Shown here in pieces: positions 8,616 to 18,250 of a stretch of DNA of 64,000 nt (positions within the stretch are counted from its first letter, which is position 1; the number at the start of each line of letters is the position of its first letter). The translations under genes were made by a program, and so were the position numbers. The stretch lies in NCBI GenBank assembly GCA_900757655.1, contig CAAEOT010000025.1, positions 13,533 through 77,532 of the forward strand. Direction: 5' to 3'. The notes below the pieces were generated by a model. That model did not search any database and had not been told where the DNA came from. It saw only the letters and a list, made by a program, of their open reading frames with translations. This stretch comes from an uncultured Oscillospiraceae bacterium (lineage in GTDB: Bacteria; Bacillota; Clostridia; Oscillospirales; Oscillospiraceae).

Positions 8616-9637
8616 GAATTCTTGTGGACGCAATGGGCGGTGATCTCGCCCCGGACGAGATCGTCAAGGGCGCGGTGCACGCGCAGCAGGAGCTGGGCGC
8701 GGAGATCGTGCTCGTCGGCCAGCGCGCCGCCATTGAGGCCTGCCTGCGCAGCGAACAGGCCAAGCTCGAGATCATCGACGCCAGTGAGGTCATCACCATG
8801 GACGACGACCCCAGCACGGCCACCCGCCGCAAGAAGGACGCTTCCATGACGGTCGCGCTCAACATGCTGCGTGACGGCAAGGGCGACGCGGTCGTTTCTG
8901 CCGGCAGCACCGGCGCACTGCTCACCGGTGCCACGCTCATTGTCAAGCGCATCCACGGCATCCGCCGCGCGGCGCTGGCCCCCGTGCTGCCAAATGGAGA
9001 CGCGGGCGTCATGCTCATCGACTGCGGTGCCAACGCCGACTGCACGCCGGAGTATCTGCTGCAGTTTGCCTATATGGGCAGCTATTATGCCCGCACCATG
9101 CTCGGCATCGCCGCGCCGCGGGTCGGCCTGCTGAGCAACGGCACCGAGGATCATAAGGGCTCCGAGCTCCAGCATGAGACGTTCCCGCTGCTCAAGGCGG
9201 CGGACGCCGCCGGCCGCATCCGCTTTGTCGGCAATGTTGAGGCGTCGCAGGTGTTCAGCGGCGACGTGGACGTCGTCGTCACGGACGGCTTCACCGGCAA
9301 CGTGCTGCTCAAGGGCATCGAGGGCAGCATCAAGTACATGACGCGCCAGCTCAAGGGCATTTTCATGAAAAACTTCAAGACCAAGATGGCCGCCCTTGCC
9401 ATCAAGGACGAGTTCCACGCGCTCAAGGCATCGCTCGACCCGAACGAGGTCGGCGGCACGGCCATGCTCGGCATCAGCAAGCCTGTCATCAAGGCGCACG
9501 GCTCATCTGATGCGCGCGCGATCTACAATGCCATCCGCCAGGCGATCGCCTTTGTGGATTCCGGCATCATTGACGACATCACGGCCAATATTTCCTACAT
9601 GCGTGTGGACAAGCACGCGGCGAAGGAGTGCGACTGA
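8612..9637 (+). CDS. plsX: Phosphate acyltransferase PlsX
   Basis: 341 residues. It opens with RILVDAMGGDLAPDEIVKGA and contains VSAGSTGALLTGA near residue 95 and the VTDGFTGNVLLKGIEG block near residue 225, all PlsX hallmarks. PlsX converts acyl-ACP to acyl-phosphate, the first step of phospholipid synthesis with PlsY. The ATG overlaps the trmFO stop and the stop overlaps the rnc start, so the three are translationally coupled. No fabD/fabG/acpP genes intervene before rnc, unlike the B. subtilis arrangement. Confidence 0.95.
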   Translation: MRILVDAMGGDLAPDEIVKGAVHAQQELGAEIVLVGQRAAIEACLRSEQAKLEIIDASEVITMDDDPSTATRRKKDASMTVALNMLRDGKGDAVVSAGSTGALLTGATLIVKRIHGIRRAALAPVLPNGDAGVMLIDCGANADCTPEYLLQFAYMGSYYARTMLGIAAPRVGLLSNGTEDHKGSELQHETFPLLKAADAAGRIRFVGNVEASQVFSGDVDVVVTDGFTGNVLLKGIEGSIKYMTRQLKGIFMKNFKTKMAALAIKDEFHALKASLDPNEVGGTAMLGISKPVIKAHGSSDARAIYNAIRQAIAFVDSGIIDDITANISYMRVDKHAAKECD

Positions 9638-10314
9638 TGGAGGCGCTGGAGGCCCGCCTGGGCTACACGTTCCGCGACCGGCGGCTGCTGGAAAATGCGC
9701 TTATGCACAGCTCCTATGCCAATGAGAACCGCGCGCGGGGCTATACCAGCAACGAGCGGCTCGAGTTTCTGGGCGATTCCGTGCTCGGCATGGTCACGGC
9801 GACGCGGCTCTATCAGCTCTATCCCGACATGCCGGAGGGAAAGATGAGCCGTCTGCGTGCCGAACTCGTCTGCGAGCAGGCGCTACACGGCGTGGCGCTT
9901 ACGCTGCATCTGGGCGACTATATCCGCCTTGGCCACGGGGAGGAGCGCAGCGGCGGCAGAGAGCGGCCGTCCATCCTTGCCGACGCGGTGGAGGCAATCA
10001 TCGCCGCCATGTATCTCGACGGCGGGCTCGAGCCTGCGCAGCGCTTTATCCTCACGCATATCCTCAACGGCCTGGCCGAGGGGGAGATCCACCACGTCGA
10101 GGACTACAAGACAGAGCTGCAGGAGCGCGTGCAGCGCCGCGCCGGGCAGACGCTTTCCTATACCGTCTGCGCCGAGAGCGGCCCGGACCACAACAAGACG
10201 TTCACCATGGCCGTGCTGCTCAACGGCAGCGAAATCGGCCGCGGCACCGGCCGCACGAAAAAGGAGGCGGAGCAGTCCGCCGCCCGGTGCGCGCTCGAAC
10301 AGATGACGCAATAA
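9637..10314 (+). CDS. rnc: Ribonuclease III
   Basis: 225 residues. The RNase III signature NERLEFLGDSVLGMV near residue 38 supplies catalytic Glu/Asp residues, and ADAVEAIIAAMYLDGG supplies the second pair. A double-stranded RNA-binding domain (residues 155-222, from DYKTELQERVQ) ends in GTGRTKKEAEQSAARCALE. It processes rRNA precursors and structured mRNAs. ATG 9637 overlaps the plsX TGA and has AAGGAG 8 bases upstream; GTG 9628 is less likely. A strong terminator follows. Confidence 0.94.
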   Translation: MEALEARLGYTFRDRRLLENALMHSSYANENRARGYTSNERLEFLGDSVLGMVTATRLYQLYPDMPEGKMSRLRAELVCEQALHGVALTLHLGDYIRLGHGEERSGGRERPSILADAVEAIIAAMYLDGGLEPAQRFILTHILNGLAEGEIHHVEDYKTELQERVQRRAGQTLSYTVCAESGPDHNKTFTMAVLLNGSEIGRGTGRTKKEAEQSAARCALEQMTQ

Positions 10315-10318
10315 CGGC

Positions 10319-10356
10319 ATGCAGCCGCCTGGAACACACAGGCGGCTGCATTTTTT
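10319..10356 (+). terminator. Terminator after rnc
   Basis: A 12-bp perfect stem, ATGCAGCCGCCT (10319-10330) with AGGCGGCTGCAT (10340-10351), followed by a T run. Confidence 0.93.
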
Positions 10357-10383
10357 CACATCTGAAAAAATGCGCTCCGGCCG

Positions 10384-10412
10384 TTGCAAAATGGCATTTT
10401 TGGCGGTATACT
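10384..10412 (+). promoter_or_regulatory. Promoter of the smc-ftsY operon
   Basis: TTGCAA at 10384-10389, a 17-base spacer and TATACT at 10407-10412. It lies between the rnc terminator and smc, showing that smc is transcribed separately from rnc. The rest of the 173-base gap (10315-10487) holds nothing else recognisable. Confidence 0.7.
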
Positions 10413-10487
10413 CTACTTTGTATTACTTTGATTTGATATATCAGCGGCGTCCTTGCACGTGCAGGCGCCGGATATGCGAGGGATTTT

Positions 10488-13400
10488 GTGTACTTAAAAG
10501 CATTGGAGATCCAGGGCTTCAAGTCCTTTCCGGACAAGACGCGCCTGAATTTTGACCAGGAGATCACGGCAATCGTCGGCCCGAACGGGAGCGGCAAGTC
10601 GAACATATCGGACGCCATTCTGTGGGTCATGGGCGAGCAGCGCACGAAAACGCTGCGCGGCGGCAAGATGGAGGACGTCATCTTCGGCGGCACAGAAAAG
10701 CGCAGCCCCATGGGCTTTGCGCAGGTGTCGCTCATCCTAGACAACAGCACCGGCATCTTCGACACCGAAAACACCGAGGTCATGATCACCCGCCGCTATT
10801 ACCGGAGCGGCGAGAGCGAATATTATATCAACCGCGAGGCATGCCGCCTGCGCGACATCAATGAGCTGCTCATGGACACAGGCCTCGGCCGCGATGGGTA
10901 CTCGATCATCGGGCAGGGCCGCATTGCCGAGATTGTCTCCGGCAAGAGCAACGAGCGCCGCGAGATCTTTGAGGAAGCGGCCGGCATCTCGCGCTACCGC
11001 TACCGCAAGGAGGAGTCGGAGCGCAAGCTCGCCCGCACGGAGGAAAACCTCCTGCGCATCAACGACAAGGTCGATGAGCTGGAGCTGCAGGTCGAGCCCC
11101 TGCGCAAGCAGGCCGAGACGGCGAAGAAGTACCTCCGCCTGCGCGACGAGCTCAAAAGCGCGGAGGTCTCCGTCTGGATGGAGACGCTCGACCGGCTGCA
11201 CGCGCAGGCTGAGACCGTGAACCGCGATTATCAGACCGCGAAGGAAAACCTCGCCGGCGCACAGCGCGAGCTCGAGCAGCTCTATGCAGCGTCGGAGAAT
11301 ATCGCGCAGAAGATGCGCGAGAAGGATCTGGAGTCCGAGCGCACACGCGAGCAGATCTCCGAGGCTGAGAGTGCCGCCGCCGAGTGCGAGAGCGCCGCGG
11401 CCGTCGTGCGCACGAACCTGCAAAACAGCGCCGACAGCATTGCGCGCCTGCGTGTGGAGGTGTCCGAGCAGGCCGACCGTGCCAGCGCCCTGCAGGCGCA
11501 AATCGATGCGCAGCAGCGCCGTCTGCAGGAAATCGAAGCGGAAAAGGCGCAGCACGCGCAGGAGATCCGATCCGTGCTAGACGAGATTGACCGCAACGCG
11601 GCGTCCTCCGGCGAGGCCGAGCGCGCGTATACGGAGCTGCTCGCCAGAGAGAGCGCGCAGAGCAGCGCGCTGGCCGAGTGCCGCACGCGCATCACGCTCC
11701 TGGCCGATAAATCGCAGGAGCTGCTCGATCAGGAAAACGCCGTCGCCACTGCCGCCGCGGAAGCGGCCGAGCATCTGGCGGCATTGGAGGCACAGGCGCA
11801 GGAAAAGCAGACCGCGCAGCAGCACGCCCGCACTGCGTGCGATGCCCTGCGCGCGGAACAAAGGGAGAAGGTCCAGCGTCTTTCCGCCTGTGAGCAGGCG
11901 CTCACAAAACAGCAGGAGCGGCTGTCCGGCCTGACGGTCGACCTGCGCAGCACCGAGTCGCGCATCCATATGCTCACCGAGATGGAAAAGGACTTCGAGG
12001 GCTACAACCGTGCGGTCAAGGCCGTCATGCACGCGGCCGAAAAGGGGACGCTGCGCGGCGTGCGCGGCCCGGTCGCAAACCTGATCAAGACCGGCGACCG
12101 CTACGCCCTCGCCATCGAGACGGCGCTCGGCGCCGCGGCGCAGAATATCGTCGTCGATACGCAGAGCTGCGGCGCGCAGGCCATTGAGCTCCTGCGCCGG
12201 CGCGAGACCGGCCGCGCGACGTTCCTGCCGCTCGATACCATCCGCCCCATGCACTTAAACAGCGTGCCGGATCAGGAGCCGGGCTATGTCGGTGTGGCCG
12301 ACACGCTGGTCACCTGCGCCGCCGCTTACCGCAATATTGTCAGCAATCTTCTGGGCCGCACCGTCGTGGCCGAGACGATGAAAGACGCCATCGCCATCTC
12401 CAAGCGCTATGACCACCGCTACCGCATCGTCACGCTCGACGGGCAGCTCGTCAATGCCGGCGGCTCGCTCACCGGCGGCAGCGCCGCCAAGGGCAGCGGC
12501 ATCCTTTCACGCGCGAACGAGCTCAAGCGTCTGCGCGGAACCCTCGACACGCTCACGCTGGAAAAGCGGCAGTGCGAGGCAGGACTCGAGGACGCGCAGA
12601 CGGCGCTTGACGCGGCTCACGCGCAGCTGGACACCGTGCAGGCGCAGCTGGAGCAGGCGGTCGAGACACTGCATAAGGCGGAGTCCGAGGCGGCGCAGGT
12701 CGCGCTGCTGAAAAACGCCGCGCAGGAGACCATCGCGGGGCAGAATGCGTCCATCGACGCCTGCCGCGTGCAGCAGAAGGCAAATCAGGATCGCATCGCG
12801 GCCGCCCGCGCCGACGCGCTTTCGGCGGAGCAGGCACTTGACGAACTCCGCGCCGAGCGCGATCAGAGCGAGCTGGGCCGCGGCGCGTTTGACCGCCGCC
12901 GTCAGGAACTGGCCGACCGGCTGGCCGGCCTGCGGGCGGAGTCGGCGTCTCTGGATGCCGAGCGCGAGACCATCACGCGCACCACACAGCAGATCCACGA
13001 CCTCTTTGAGGAAATGACCGGCGACCGCACGGCCCGCCTTGCGCAGATCGAGCAGGCAGAAGCCGGCACGCAGCAGCTGCAGCAGACTCTGCAGCTGCAC
13101 GAGCGCCGTCTGGCCGAGCTGCGCCAGCGCGCAGAGACACTGCGCAGCGAGCTCGCCGCGTGTAGCAGCCGCAAGCTGGAGCTGGAGGGTCAGCGCACCC
13201 GCACCGACCGCGATGCGCAGGCGCGCAACCGCGACCTGCTGGATATGCAGGGGCTCGTGTCACGCTTCGAGCAGAAAAAGCTCTCGGCGGACATGGAGGA
13301 AAAGCAGATCCTCGACAAGCTCTGGGACAATTATGAGCTCAGCCGCACGGCGGCCGAGGCCTTGCGCCAGCCGATCGAGAACATGACGAAGGCCAACCGG

Positions 13401-14048
13401 CAGATCGCCGAGCTGCGGCGCAATATCGGCGCGCTGGGCACGCCGAACCTCGGTGCAATCGACGAATTCACGCGCGTGAACACGCGCTATACCTTCCTCA
13501 CCGGCCAGCGGGACGACATTCTCAAGGCCAAGCGCGAGCTGACCGGCATCATCGCCGACGTGACGGGGGAGATGGAGGGCATCTTCACCACGCAGTTTCA
13601 GGCGATCGATCAGGCGTTCCGCCAGACGTTTCTGGAGCTGTTCGGCGGCGGCAAGGCCGCGCTCGTGCTCGAGGATCCGGAGCATGTGCTCGACAGCGGC
13701 ATCGAGATCAAGGTGCAGCCGCCCGGTAAGGCGCTCTCGACGTTGAGCCTGATGTCCGGCGGCGAGATGGCGTTCGTGGCCATCGCGCTCTACTTTGCGA
13801 TTTTGAAGGTGCGGCCGACGCCGTTTTGCGTCATGGACGAGATCGAGGCTGCACTCGACGAGGCGAACGTTACGCGCTACGTGCAGTACATGCGCCGCCT
13901 CGCCAAGAACACGCAGTTTCTCGTCATCACGCACCGCCGCGGTACCATGGAGGAGGCCGACCATCTGTTCGGCGTGACCATGCAGGAAAAAGGCGTATCC
14001 CGCGTCATCGAGCTTTCGCTGGATGAAGCGGCTAAAACCATATCGTAA
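10488..14048 (+). CDS. smc: Chromosome segregation protein SMC
   Basis: 1186 residues, standard for bacterial SMC. It starts with GTG at MYLKALEIQGFKSF. The Walker A motif is VGPNGSGKSNISDAI near residue 32. Two long coiled-coil arms (about 170-500 and 665-1015) flank a hinge (about 505-660) with typical glycine-rich GGSLTGGSA text. The C-terminal ATPase half has LSLMSGGEMAFVAIAL (signature) and VMDEIEAALDEANV (Walker B/D loop). SMC forms condensin with ScpA and ScpB, which are not in the window. ftsY follows 16 bases downstream. Confidence 0.96.
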   Translation: MYLKALEIQGFKSFPDKTRLNFDQEITAIVGPNGSGKSNISDAILWVMGEQRTKTLRGGKMEDVIFGGTEKRSPMGFAQVSLILDNSTGIFDTENTEVMITRRYYRSGESEYYINREACRLRDINELLMDTGLGRDGYSIIGQGRIAEIVSGKSNERREIFEEAAGISRYRYRKEESERKLARTEENLLRINDKVDELELQVEPLRKQAETAKKYLRLRDELKSAEVSVWMETLDRLHAQAETVNRDYQTAKENLAGAQRELEQLYAASENIAQKMREKDLESERTREQISEAESAAAECESAAAVVRTNLQNSADSIARLRVEVSEQADRASALQAQIDAQQRRLQEIEAEKAQHAQEIRSVLDEIDRNAASSGEAERAYTELLARESAQSSALAECRTRITLLADKSQELLDQENAVATAAAEAAEHLAALEAQAQEKQTAQQHARTACDALRAEQREKVQRLSACEQALTKQQERLSGLTVDLRSTESRIHMLTEMEKDFEGYNRAVKAVMHAAEKGTLRGVRGPVANLIKTGDRYALAIETALGAAAQNIVVDTQSCGAQAIELLRRRETGRATFLPLDTIRPMHLNSVPDQEPGYVGVADTLVTCAAAYRNIVSNLLGRTVVAETMKDAIAISKRYDHRYRIVTLDGQLVNAGGSLTGGSAAKGSGILSRANELKRLRGTLDTLTLEKRQCEAGLEDAQTALDAAHAQLDTVQAQLEQAVETLHKAESEAAQVALLKNAAQETIAGQNASIDACRVQQKANQDRIAAARADALSAEQALDELRAERDQSELGRGAFDRRRQELADRLAGLRAESASLDAERETITRTTQQIHDLFEEMTGDRTARLAQIEQAEAGTQQLQQTLQLHERRLAELRQRAETLRSELAACSSRKLELEGQRTRTDRDAQARNRDLLDMQGLVSRFEQKKLSADMEEKQILDKLWDNYELSRTAAEALRQPIENMTKANRQIAELRRNIGALGTPNLGAIDEFTRVNTRYTFLTGQRDDILKAKRELTGIIADVTGEMEGIFTTQFQAIDQAFRQTFLELFGGGKAALVLEDPEHVLDSGIEIKVQPPGKALSTLSLMSGGEMAFVAIALYFAILKVRPTPFCVMDEIEAALDEANVTRYVQYMRRLAKNTQFLVITHRRGTMEEADHLFGVTMQEKGVSRVIELSLDEAAKTIS

Positions 14049-14064
14049 CGGAGAAGATAGTTCT

Positions 14065-14973
14065 ATGGGATTTTTTGATAAGATCAAACAGGGCCTGACC
14101 AAGACCAAGACGAAGATGGACGCCCAGCTGACCGGCATTTTTGCCGCCTATGAGCCGGGCGACGAGGAATTTTTCGAAGACCTCGAGGAAACGCTCATCC
14201 TCGCCGACACCGGCGTGGAAACGACGACCAAGGCCATCGCGCAGCTGCGCAAAGCCATCGAGCTTAAGAAGCTGCGCACCGGCGCCGAGGTGAAAAAAGA
14301 GTTCGTGCAGATCCTCACGCGCATCCTCAAGGTGCAGGACACCATGCTCCTGCTTACGACGCAGCCGTCGGTCGTGCTCGTCGTCGGCGTCAACGGCGTC
14401 GGCAAGACGACGACGATCGGCAAGCTCGCCGCCCAGCTCAAGAAAGAGGGCAACCGTGTGCTCCTCTCGGCGGCGGACACGTTCCGCGCCGCCGCAGCCG
14501 ACCAGCTCACCGTCTGGGCGCAGCGTGCGGGTGTGGACATCGTCAAGCATGAAGAGGGCTCCGACCCCGCCGCTGTGGTGTTTGACTCCATTCAGGCGGC
14601 GAAGGCCCGCGGCACGGACGTCGTCATCATCGATACCGCCGGCCGCCTGCACAACAAGGCAAACCTCATGAACGAGCTCAATAAGATCACCCGCGTCATC
14701 CGCCGCGAGCTGCCGGAGGCCGATATTGAAACGCTCATGGTGCTCGATGCCACGACCGGCCAGAACGGCCTCATCCAGGCCAAGCAGTTTCTCGACACGG
14801 CCGACCTCACCGGCATCGTGCTCACGAAGCTCGACGGCACAGCCAAGGGCGGCATCGTCTTTGCCATCGCAAACGACCTGCAGCTGCCGGTGAAATACGT
14901 TGGCGTCGGCGAGCAGATCGACGACCTGCTCGAGTTCAAGCCCGCGGAATTTGTGGAGGCGCTGCTGTCATGA
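14065..14973 (+). CDS. ftsY: Signal recognition particle receptor FtsY
   Basis: 302 residues. A short N-terminal amphipathic stretch (MGFFDKIKQGLTKTK) replaces the long acidic A domain of E. coli, as usual in Firmicutes. The NG domain shows GVNGVGKTTTIGKLA (G1), DTFRAAAADQL, DTAGRLHNKANLM and LTKLDGTAKGG. FtsY docks SRP-ribosome complexes at the membrane. ATG 14065 is preferred over an upstream in-frame ATG inside smc because it has GGAG and matches the conserved MGFF start. The stop overlaps rdgB by ATGA. Confidence 0.95.
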   Translation: MGFFDKIKQGLTKTKTKMDAQLTGIFAAYEPGDEEFFEDLEETLILADTGVETTTKAIAQLRKAIELKKLRTGAEVKKEFVQILTRILKVQDTMLLLTTQPSVVLVVGVNGVGKTTTIGKLAAQLKKEGNRVLLSAADTFRAAAADQLTVWAQRAGVDIVKHEEGSDPAAVVFDSIQAAKARGTDVVIIDTAGRLHNKANLMNELNKITRVIRRELPEADIETLMVLDATTGQNGLIQAKQFLDTADLTGIVLTKLDGTAKGGIVFAIANDLQLPVKYVGVGEQIDDLLEFKPAEFVEALLS

Positions 14974-15560
14974 TCCTTGCAAGCAACAACGCACATAAGC
15001 TTGAGGAGTTTCGCGCCATCTTTGCGGACATGGGCATTGAGATCATCCCGCAGAGCGCGGCCGGCTGCCACTTCGAGGTGGACGAGACGGGGGAGACCTT
15101 CGAGGAAAACGCCTATCTGAAGGCCATCGCCGTCACCCGCGCGACGGGGCAGCCCGCCGTCGCGGACGATTCCGGCCTCATGGTCGATGCGCTCGGCGGC
15201 GCGCCCGGCGTGCACTCGGCGCGTTATACCGGCCGGCACGAGGACTCGGACGCTGCGCGCTATACGCTCCTGCTGCATAATCTCGGCGACCGCACCGACC
15301 GCACGGCCCGGTTCGTGTCGTGCATCTGCTGCACGTTCCCGAACGGCGATGTCCTGCGTGCCCGCGGCACCTGCGAGGGCAGCATCCTGTTCGCGCCGCG
15401 CGGGGAAAATGGCTTCGGCTATGACCCGGTGTTTCAGCCGGACGGCTATGCCTGCTCCATGGCGGAACTGCGCCCGGAAGAGAAAAACGCCATTTCCCAC
15501 CGTGGGAATGCGCTCAAAATCCTGAAAGAAGAATTGAGGAACTACTATGCTGACAAGTAA
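14970..15560 (+). CDS. rdgB: XTP/dITP diphosphatase (RdgB/HAM1 family)
   Basis: 196 residues. It starts with ILASNNAHKLEEF, the HAM1 nucleotide-binding motif, and contains ETFEENAYLKA and VADDSGLMVDALGGAPGVHSARY, the catalytic region with its metal-binding acids. GFGYDPVF and SHRGNALK close the C-terminal half. The enzyme hydrolyses non-canonical purine nucleoside triphosphates such as dITP and XTP to keep them out of DNA. It overlaps both ftsY (4 bases) and the following RNA-binding gene (14 bases), so it is translationally coupled. Confidence 0.94.
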   Translation: MILASNNAHKLEEFRAIFADMGIEIIPQSAAGCHFEVDETGETFEENAYLKAIAVTRATGQPAVADDSGLMVDALGGAPGVHSARYTGRHEDSDAARYTLLLHNLGDRTDRTARFVSCICCTFPNGDVLRARGTCEGSILFAPRGENGFGYDPVFQPDGYACSMAELRPEEKNAISHRGNALKILKEELRNYYADK

Positions 15561-15852
15561 ACAGCGCGCCCAGCTGCGCGGTCTCGCCGCGACGGAGGAC
15601 ACCATTGTCCACATCGGCAAGGGCGGTATCACGGAAAACATCATCACCCAGATGAGCGACGCGCTCAAGGCGCGTGAGCTCGTCAAGGGCCGCGTGCTCG
15701 AAAACTCGCTCCTGACCGCGCGCGAGGCGTGCGACCAGCTCGCCGAGGTCTGCCGCGCCGAACCCGTGCAGGTCATCGGCTCGAAGTTCGTGCTCTATAA
15801 GCGCAATGAGCAGAAGCCGAAGATCGAGCTCGTGAAAAAGGCGAAAAAATGA
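15547..15852 (+). CDS. yhbY: YhbY/CRM-family RNA-binding protein
   Basis: 101 residues, single CRM (KH-like) domain. It starts with MLTSKQRAQLRGLAA and contains VHIGKGGITENII, the GxxG-type RNA-contact loop, and ends in a basic tail. The family associates with pre-50S ribosomal particles. The same short gene beside nadD is a common clostridial arrangement. It overlaps rdgB by 14 bases and nadD by 4. Confidence 0.9.
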   Translation: MLTSKQRAQLRGLAATEDTIVHIGKGGITENIITQMSDALKARELVKGRVLENSLLTAREACDQLAEVCRAEPVQVIGSKFVLYKRNEQKPKIELVKKAKK

Positions 15853-17036
15853 AGATCTGCATCTATGGCGGCAGCTTCAACCCGCCACATCTGGGACATA
15901 CGGCCGCGCTGCGCGCGGTGCGCGCGGCGATCCGGCCGGATCTGACGCTTGTCATCCCGGACCGTATCCCGCCGCACAAGAAGCTCACGGCGGGCAGCCC
16001 GGAGCCGGCGGAGCGCCTGCTCATGACGATGCTGGCCTTCTCCGGCGAGCCGGGCGTGGAGGTCTCCGACATGGAGCTGCACCGCTCCGGCAAGAGCTAC
16101 ACGGCCGACACTGTGCGCGAGCTGCGCGCGTGCAATCCGGATGCGGAGCTGTATCTCGTCATCGGCACGGATATGCTCACGACGTTCGAGGAGTGGCATG
16201 ATTTTCGGTATCTGCTTGAGCAGGTGACGCTCGTCGCGCTCGCCCGCACGGGCGATGAGCACGCGGAGGTCGAGCGCTTCAGTGCCTACCTGCGCGAGAC
16301 GTATGGCGCCCGCGTTATCGCCCTGCCGGCCGAGCCGATCCCGGTCACGAGCACGACTGTGCGTGCGCTGCTGCCGCAGCGGCGGGGCAGCGAGTACCTT
16401 GCACCCAATGTGTATGCACACATCATCCAGCAGCGGCTCTATGGCGCAAAGCCCGATCTCAACTGGCTGCGTGAGCAGGCTTACCCCATGCTCAAGCCGC
16501 GGCGCATCTCCCACGTCTGGGGCTGCGAGCACGAGGCGCGCCGGCTCGCCGAGCGCTGGGGCTGCGACCCGGATGCTGCTGCAGAGGCCGGAATTTTGCA
16601 CGATTGCACGAAAAAATTAGAGCTATCTGACCAATTGCTATTGTCTGAAAAATATGGTATCATAAACGATACGGTCGAAACGGCCAACACCAAGCTCCTG
16701 CACGCCAAAACCGGCGCTGCCGTGGCCAAGAACCGTTTCGGCGTACCGCTTGAAATAGAAAATGCCATCCGCTGGCACACGACCGGAAAACCCGATATGA
16801 CCACGCTCGAAAAGGTCCTGTATATGGCCGACTATATCGAGCCGTCGCGGGATTTTGACGGCGTGGACGAGCTGCGGCGGCTCGCTTACACCGATCTCGA
16901 CGCGGCTATGGTGCTGGGGCTGAAGATGAGCCTCGAGGATCTGGAGGCCGGCGGCATCACACCGCACGAGAACACGGTGCAGGCATTAAACTGGTATCAG
17001 GGCAGGGAAAAAGAATATGAAAAGACGACAGAGTGA
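15849..17036 (+). CDS. nadD: NadD-YqeK fusion: nicotinate-nucleotide adenylyltransferase plus HD phosphohydrolase
   Basis: 395 residues, two enzymes in one chain. Residues 1-200 are NadD: GGSFNPPHLGHTAAL is the adenylyltransferase HxGH motif, followed by PPHKK and a C-terminal VTSTTVRALL (the ISST(x)R-type motif). Residues 205-390 are YqeK-like HD hydrolase: HVWGCEHEARRLA, AGILHDCTKK (HD), IRWHTTG and YMADYIEPSRDF. NadD makes nicotinate adenine dinucleotide; YqeK proteins cleave Ap4A to ADP. In B. subtilis these are separate adjacent genes, so the fusion is explained by gene neighbourhood. No stop or frameshift lies between the halves. Confidence 0.93.
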   Translation: MKICIYGGSFNPPHLGHTAALRAVRAAIRPDLTLVIPDRIPPHKKLTAGSPEPAERLLMTMLAFSGEPGVEVSDMELHRSGKSYTADTVRELRACNPDAELYLVIGTDMLTTFEEWHDFRYLLEQVTLVALARTGDEHAEVERFSAYLRETYGARVIALPAEPIPVTSTTVRALLPQRRGSEYLAPNVYAHIIQQRLYGAKPDLNWLREQAYPMLKPRRISHVWGCEHEARRLAERWGCDPDAAAEAGILHDCTKKLELSDQLLLSEKYGIINDTVETANTKLLHAKTGAAVAKNRFGVPLEIENAIRWHTTGKPDMTTLEKVLYMADYIEPSRDFDGVDELRRLAYTDLDAAMVLGLKMSLEDLEAGGITPHENTVQALNWYQGREKEYEKTTE

Positions 17037-18228
17037 CGATCGCTATCTGGGTGATTACGGCGGATATGACGATCAGGGTTACGACCGTTACGACGGTGGC
17101 TATGACGATGGATACGACGACGGCAGCGGCTTTCAGGACGACCCGTTTTCCGAGGCGTCGGCGGCGGTGAATCACCGCGTGCAGGCGCAGCAGTCGCAGG
17201 CCAGGCGCCAGAAAAAGAAAAAAGTGCGCATCACGGTCATCGTGGTCGTGGTGCTGGCGCTGCTGATCGGCGAGTTTGCGATCCTGATGAACCACTGGGT
17301 CAGCCCGCCGAGTCTGACCGGCGGCCTGAGCGACGGCAATCCGGACGACGGTGTGGATGTCAGCACCGACGGCCGCAAGAAGGGGTGCTACACGTTCCTT
17401 ATCGCCGGCAAGGACCGCGCGGCCGGCCTGACGGACACGGTGCTCGTCGGTATGCTCGACACGGAGAACAAGTCTCTGAAATTTGTCAGCATCCCGCGTG
17501 ACACAGCTGTGAATGTGGCCTACCGGCCCAAAAAGATGAACCAGTATTACGCCGCGGCCGAGAACAACGGCAAGGACGGCGTGGAGGCGCTCATCGGCGG
17601 CGCGGAGCAGATTCTCGGCTACCGGGTCGACAGTTATGCGCTCTTTGACGTGGAGGTGTTCGTCGAACTCATTGACGCCATGGGCGGTATCGACTTCGAC
17701 GTCCCAGTTGATATGGACTATGACGATCCCAGTCAGAACCTGAGCATCCACGTGCAGAAGGGCTATCAGCACCTCAATGGCTATCAGACCATGGGCGTGT
17801 TCCGCTTCCGCAACACGTATGCCAACGGCGACATCGGCCGCATCGACGTGCAGCACCAGATGCTCAAGGCCATGATGAGCCAGTTTTTGAAGCTGCACAA
17901 CATCCCCAACCTCAACAAACTCATTGACATCTATGAGAAGGAAGTCACCACGAACCTGTCGGCAGGCAACGTGATGTTCTACGTCAAGGAGTTTTTGAAG
18001 CTCGATGAAAGCGCCATCTCGTTTGAGACGATTCCGGCCAACTACAACGGCGTGAAAAATGGCATGTCCTACGTGTTCATCCACGTGGACGAGTGGCTGG
18101 AGTATCTCAACACCTGGCTCAACCCGTATACAACGGAGATCACGTCCGCGAATGTGGACATTCTCTATGAATCCAATGGGCAGGTCGTGGCCACTTCCGG
18201 CACCGTCCAGGGCCCAAACAAATGGTAA
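17017..18228 (+). CDS. LytR-CpsA-Psr (LCP) family cell-wall glycopolymer transferase
   Basis: 403 residues. A very Asp/Tyr/Gly-rich cytoplasmic N terminus (residues 1-50) is followed by a basic stretch (RRQKKKKVR) and one membrane helix (about 70-92). The extracellular LCP domain runs from about residue 125: TDTVLVGMLDTENKSLKFVSIPRDTAV, then MNQYYAAAENNGKDG, and later GYQTMGVFRFRNTYANGDIGRIDVQ with the conserved arginines. LCP enzymes attach secondary polymers to peptidoglycan. It overlaps the nadD fusion by 20 bases and is followed by rsfS. Confidence 0.88.
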   Translation: MKRRQSDDRYLGDYGGYDDQGYDRYDGGYDDGYDDGSGFQDDPFSEASAAVNHRVQAQQSQARRQKKKKVRITVIVVVVLALLIGEFAILMNHWVSPPSLTGGLSDGNPDDGVDVSTDGRKKGCYTFLIAGKDRAAGLTDTVLVGMLDTENKSLKFVSIPRDTAVNVAYRPKKMNQYYAAAENNGKDGVEALIGGAEQILGYRVDSYALFDVEVFVELIDAMGGIDFDVPVDMDYDDPSQNLSIHVQKGYQHLNGYQTMGVFRFRNTYANGDIGRIDVQHQMLKAMMSQFLKLHNIPNLNKLIDIYEKEVTTNLSAGNVMFYVKEFLKLDESAISFETIPANYNGVKNGMSYVFIHVDEWLEYLNTWLNPYTTEITSANVDILYESNGQVVATSGTVQGPNKW

Positions 18229-18250
18229 CGAAAAGGAAGGATGTAGCATT

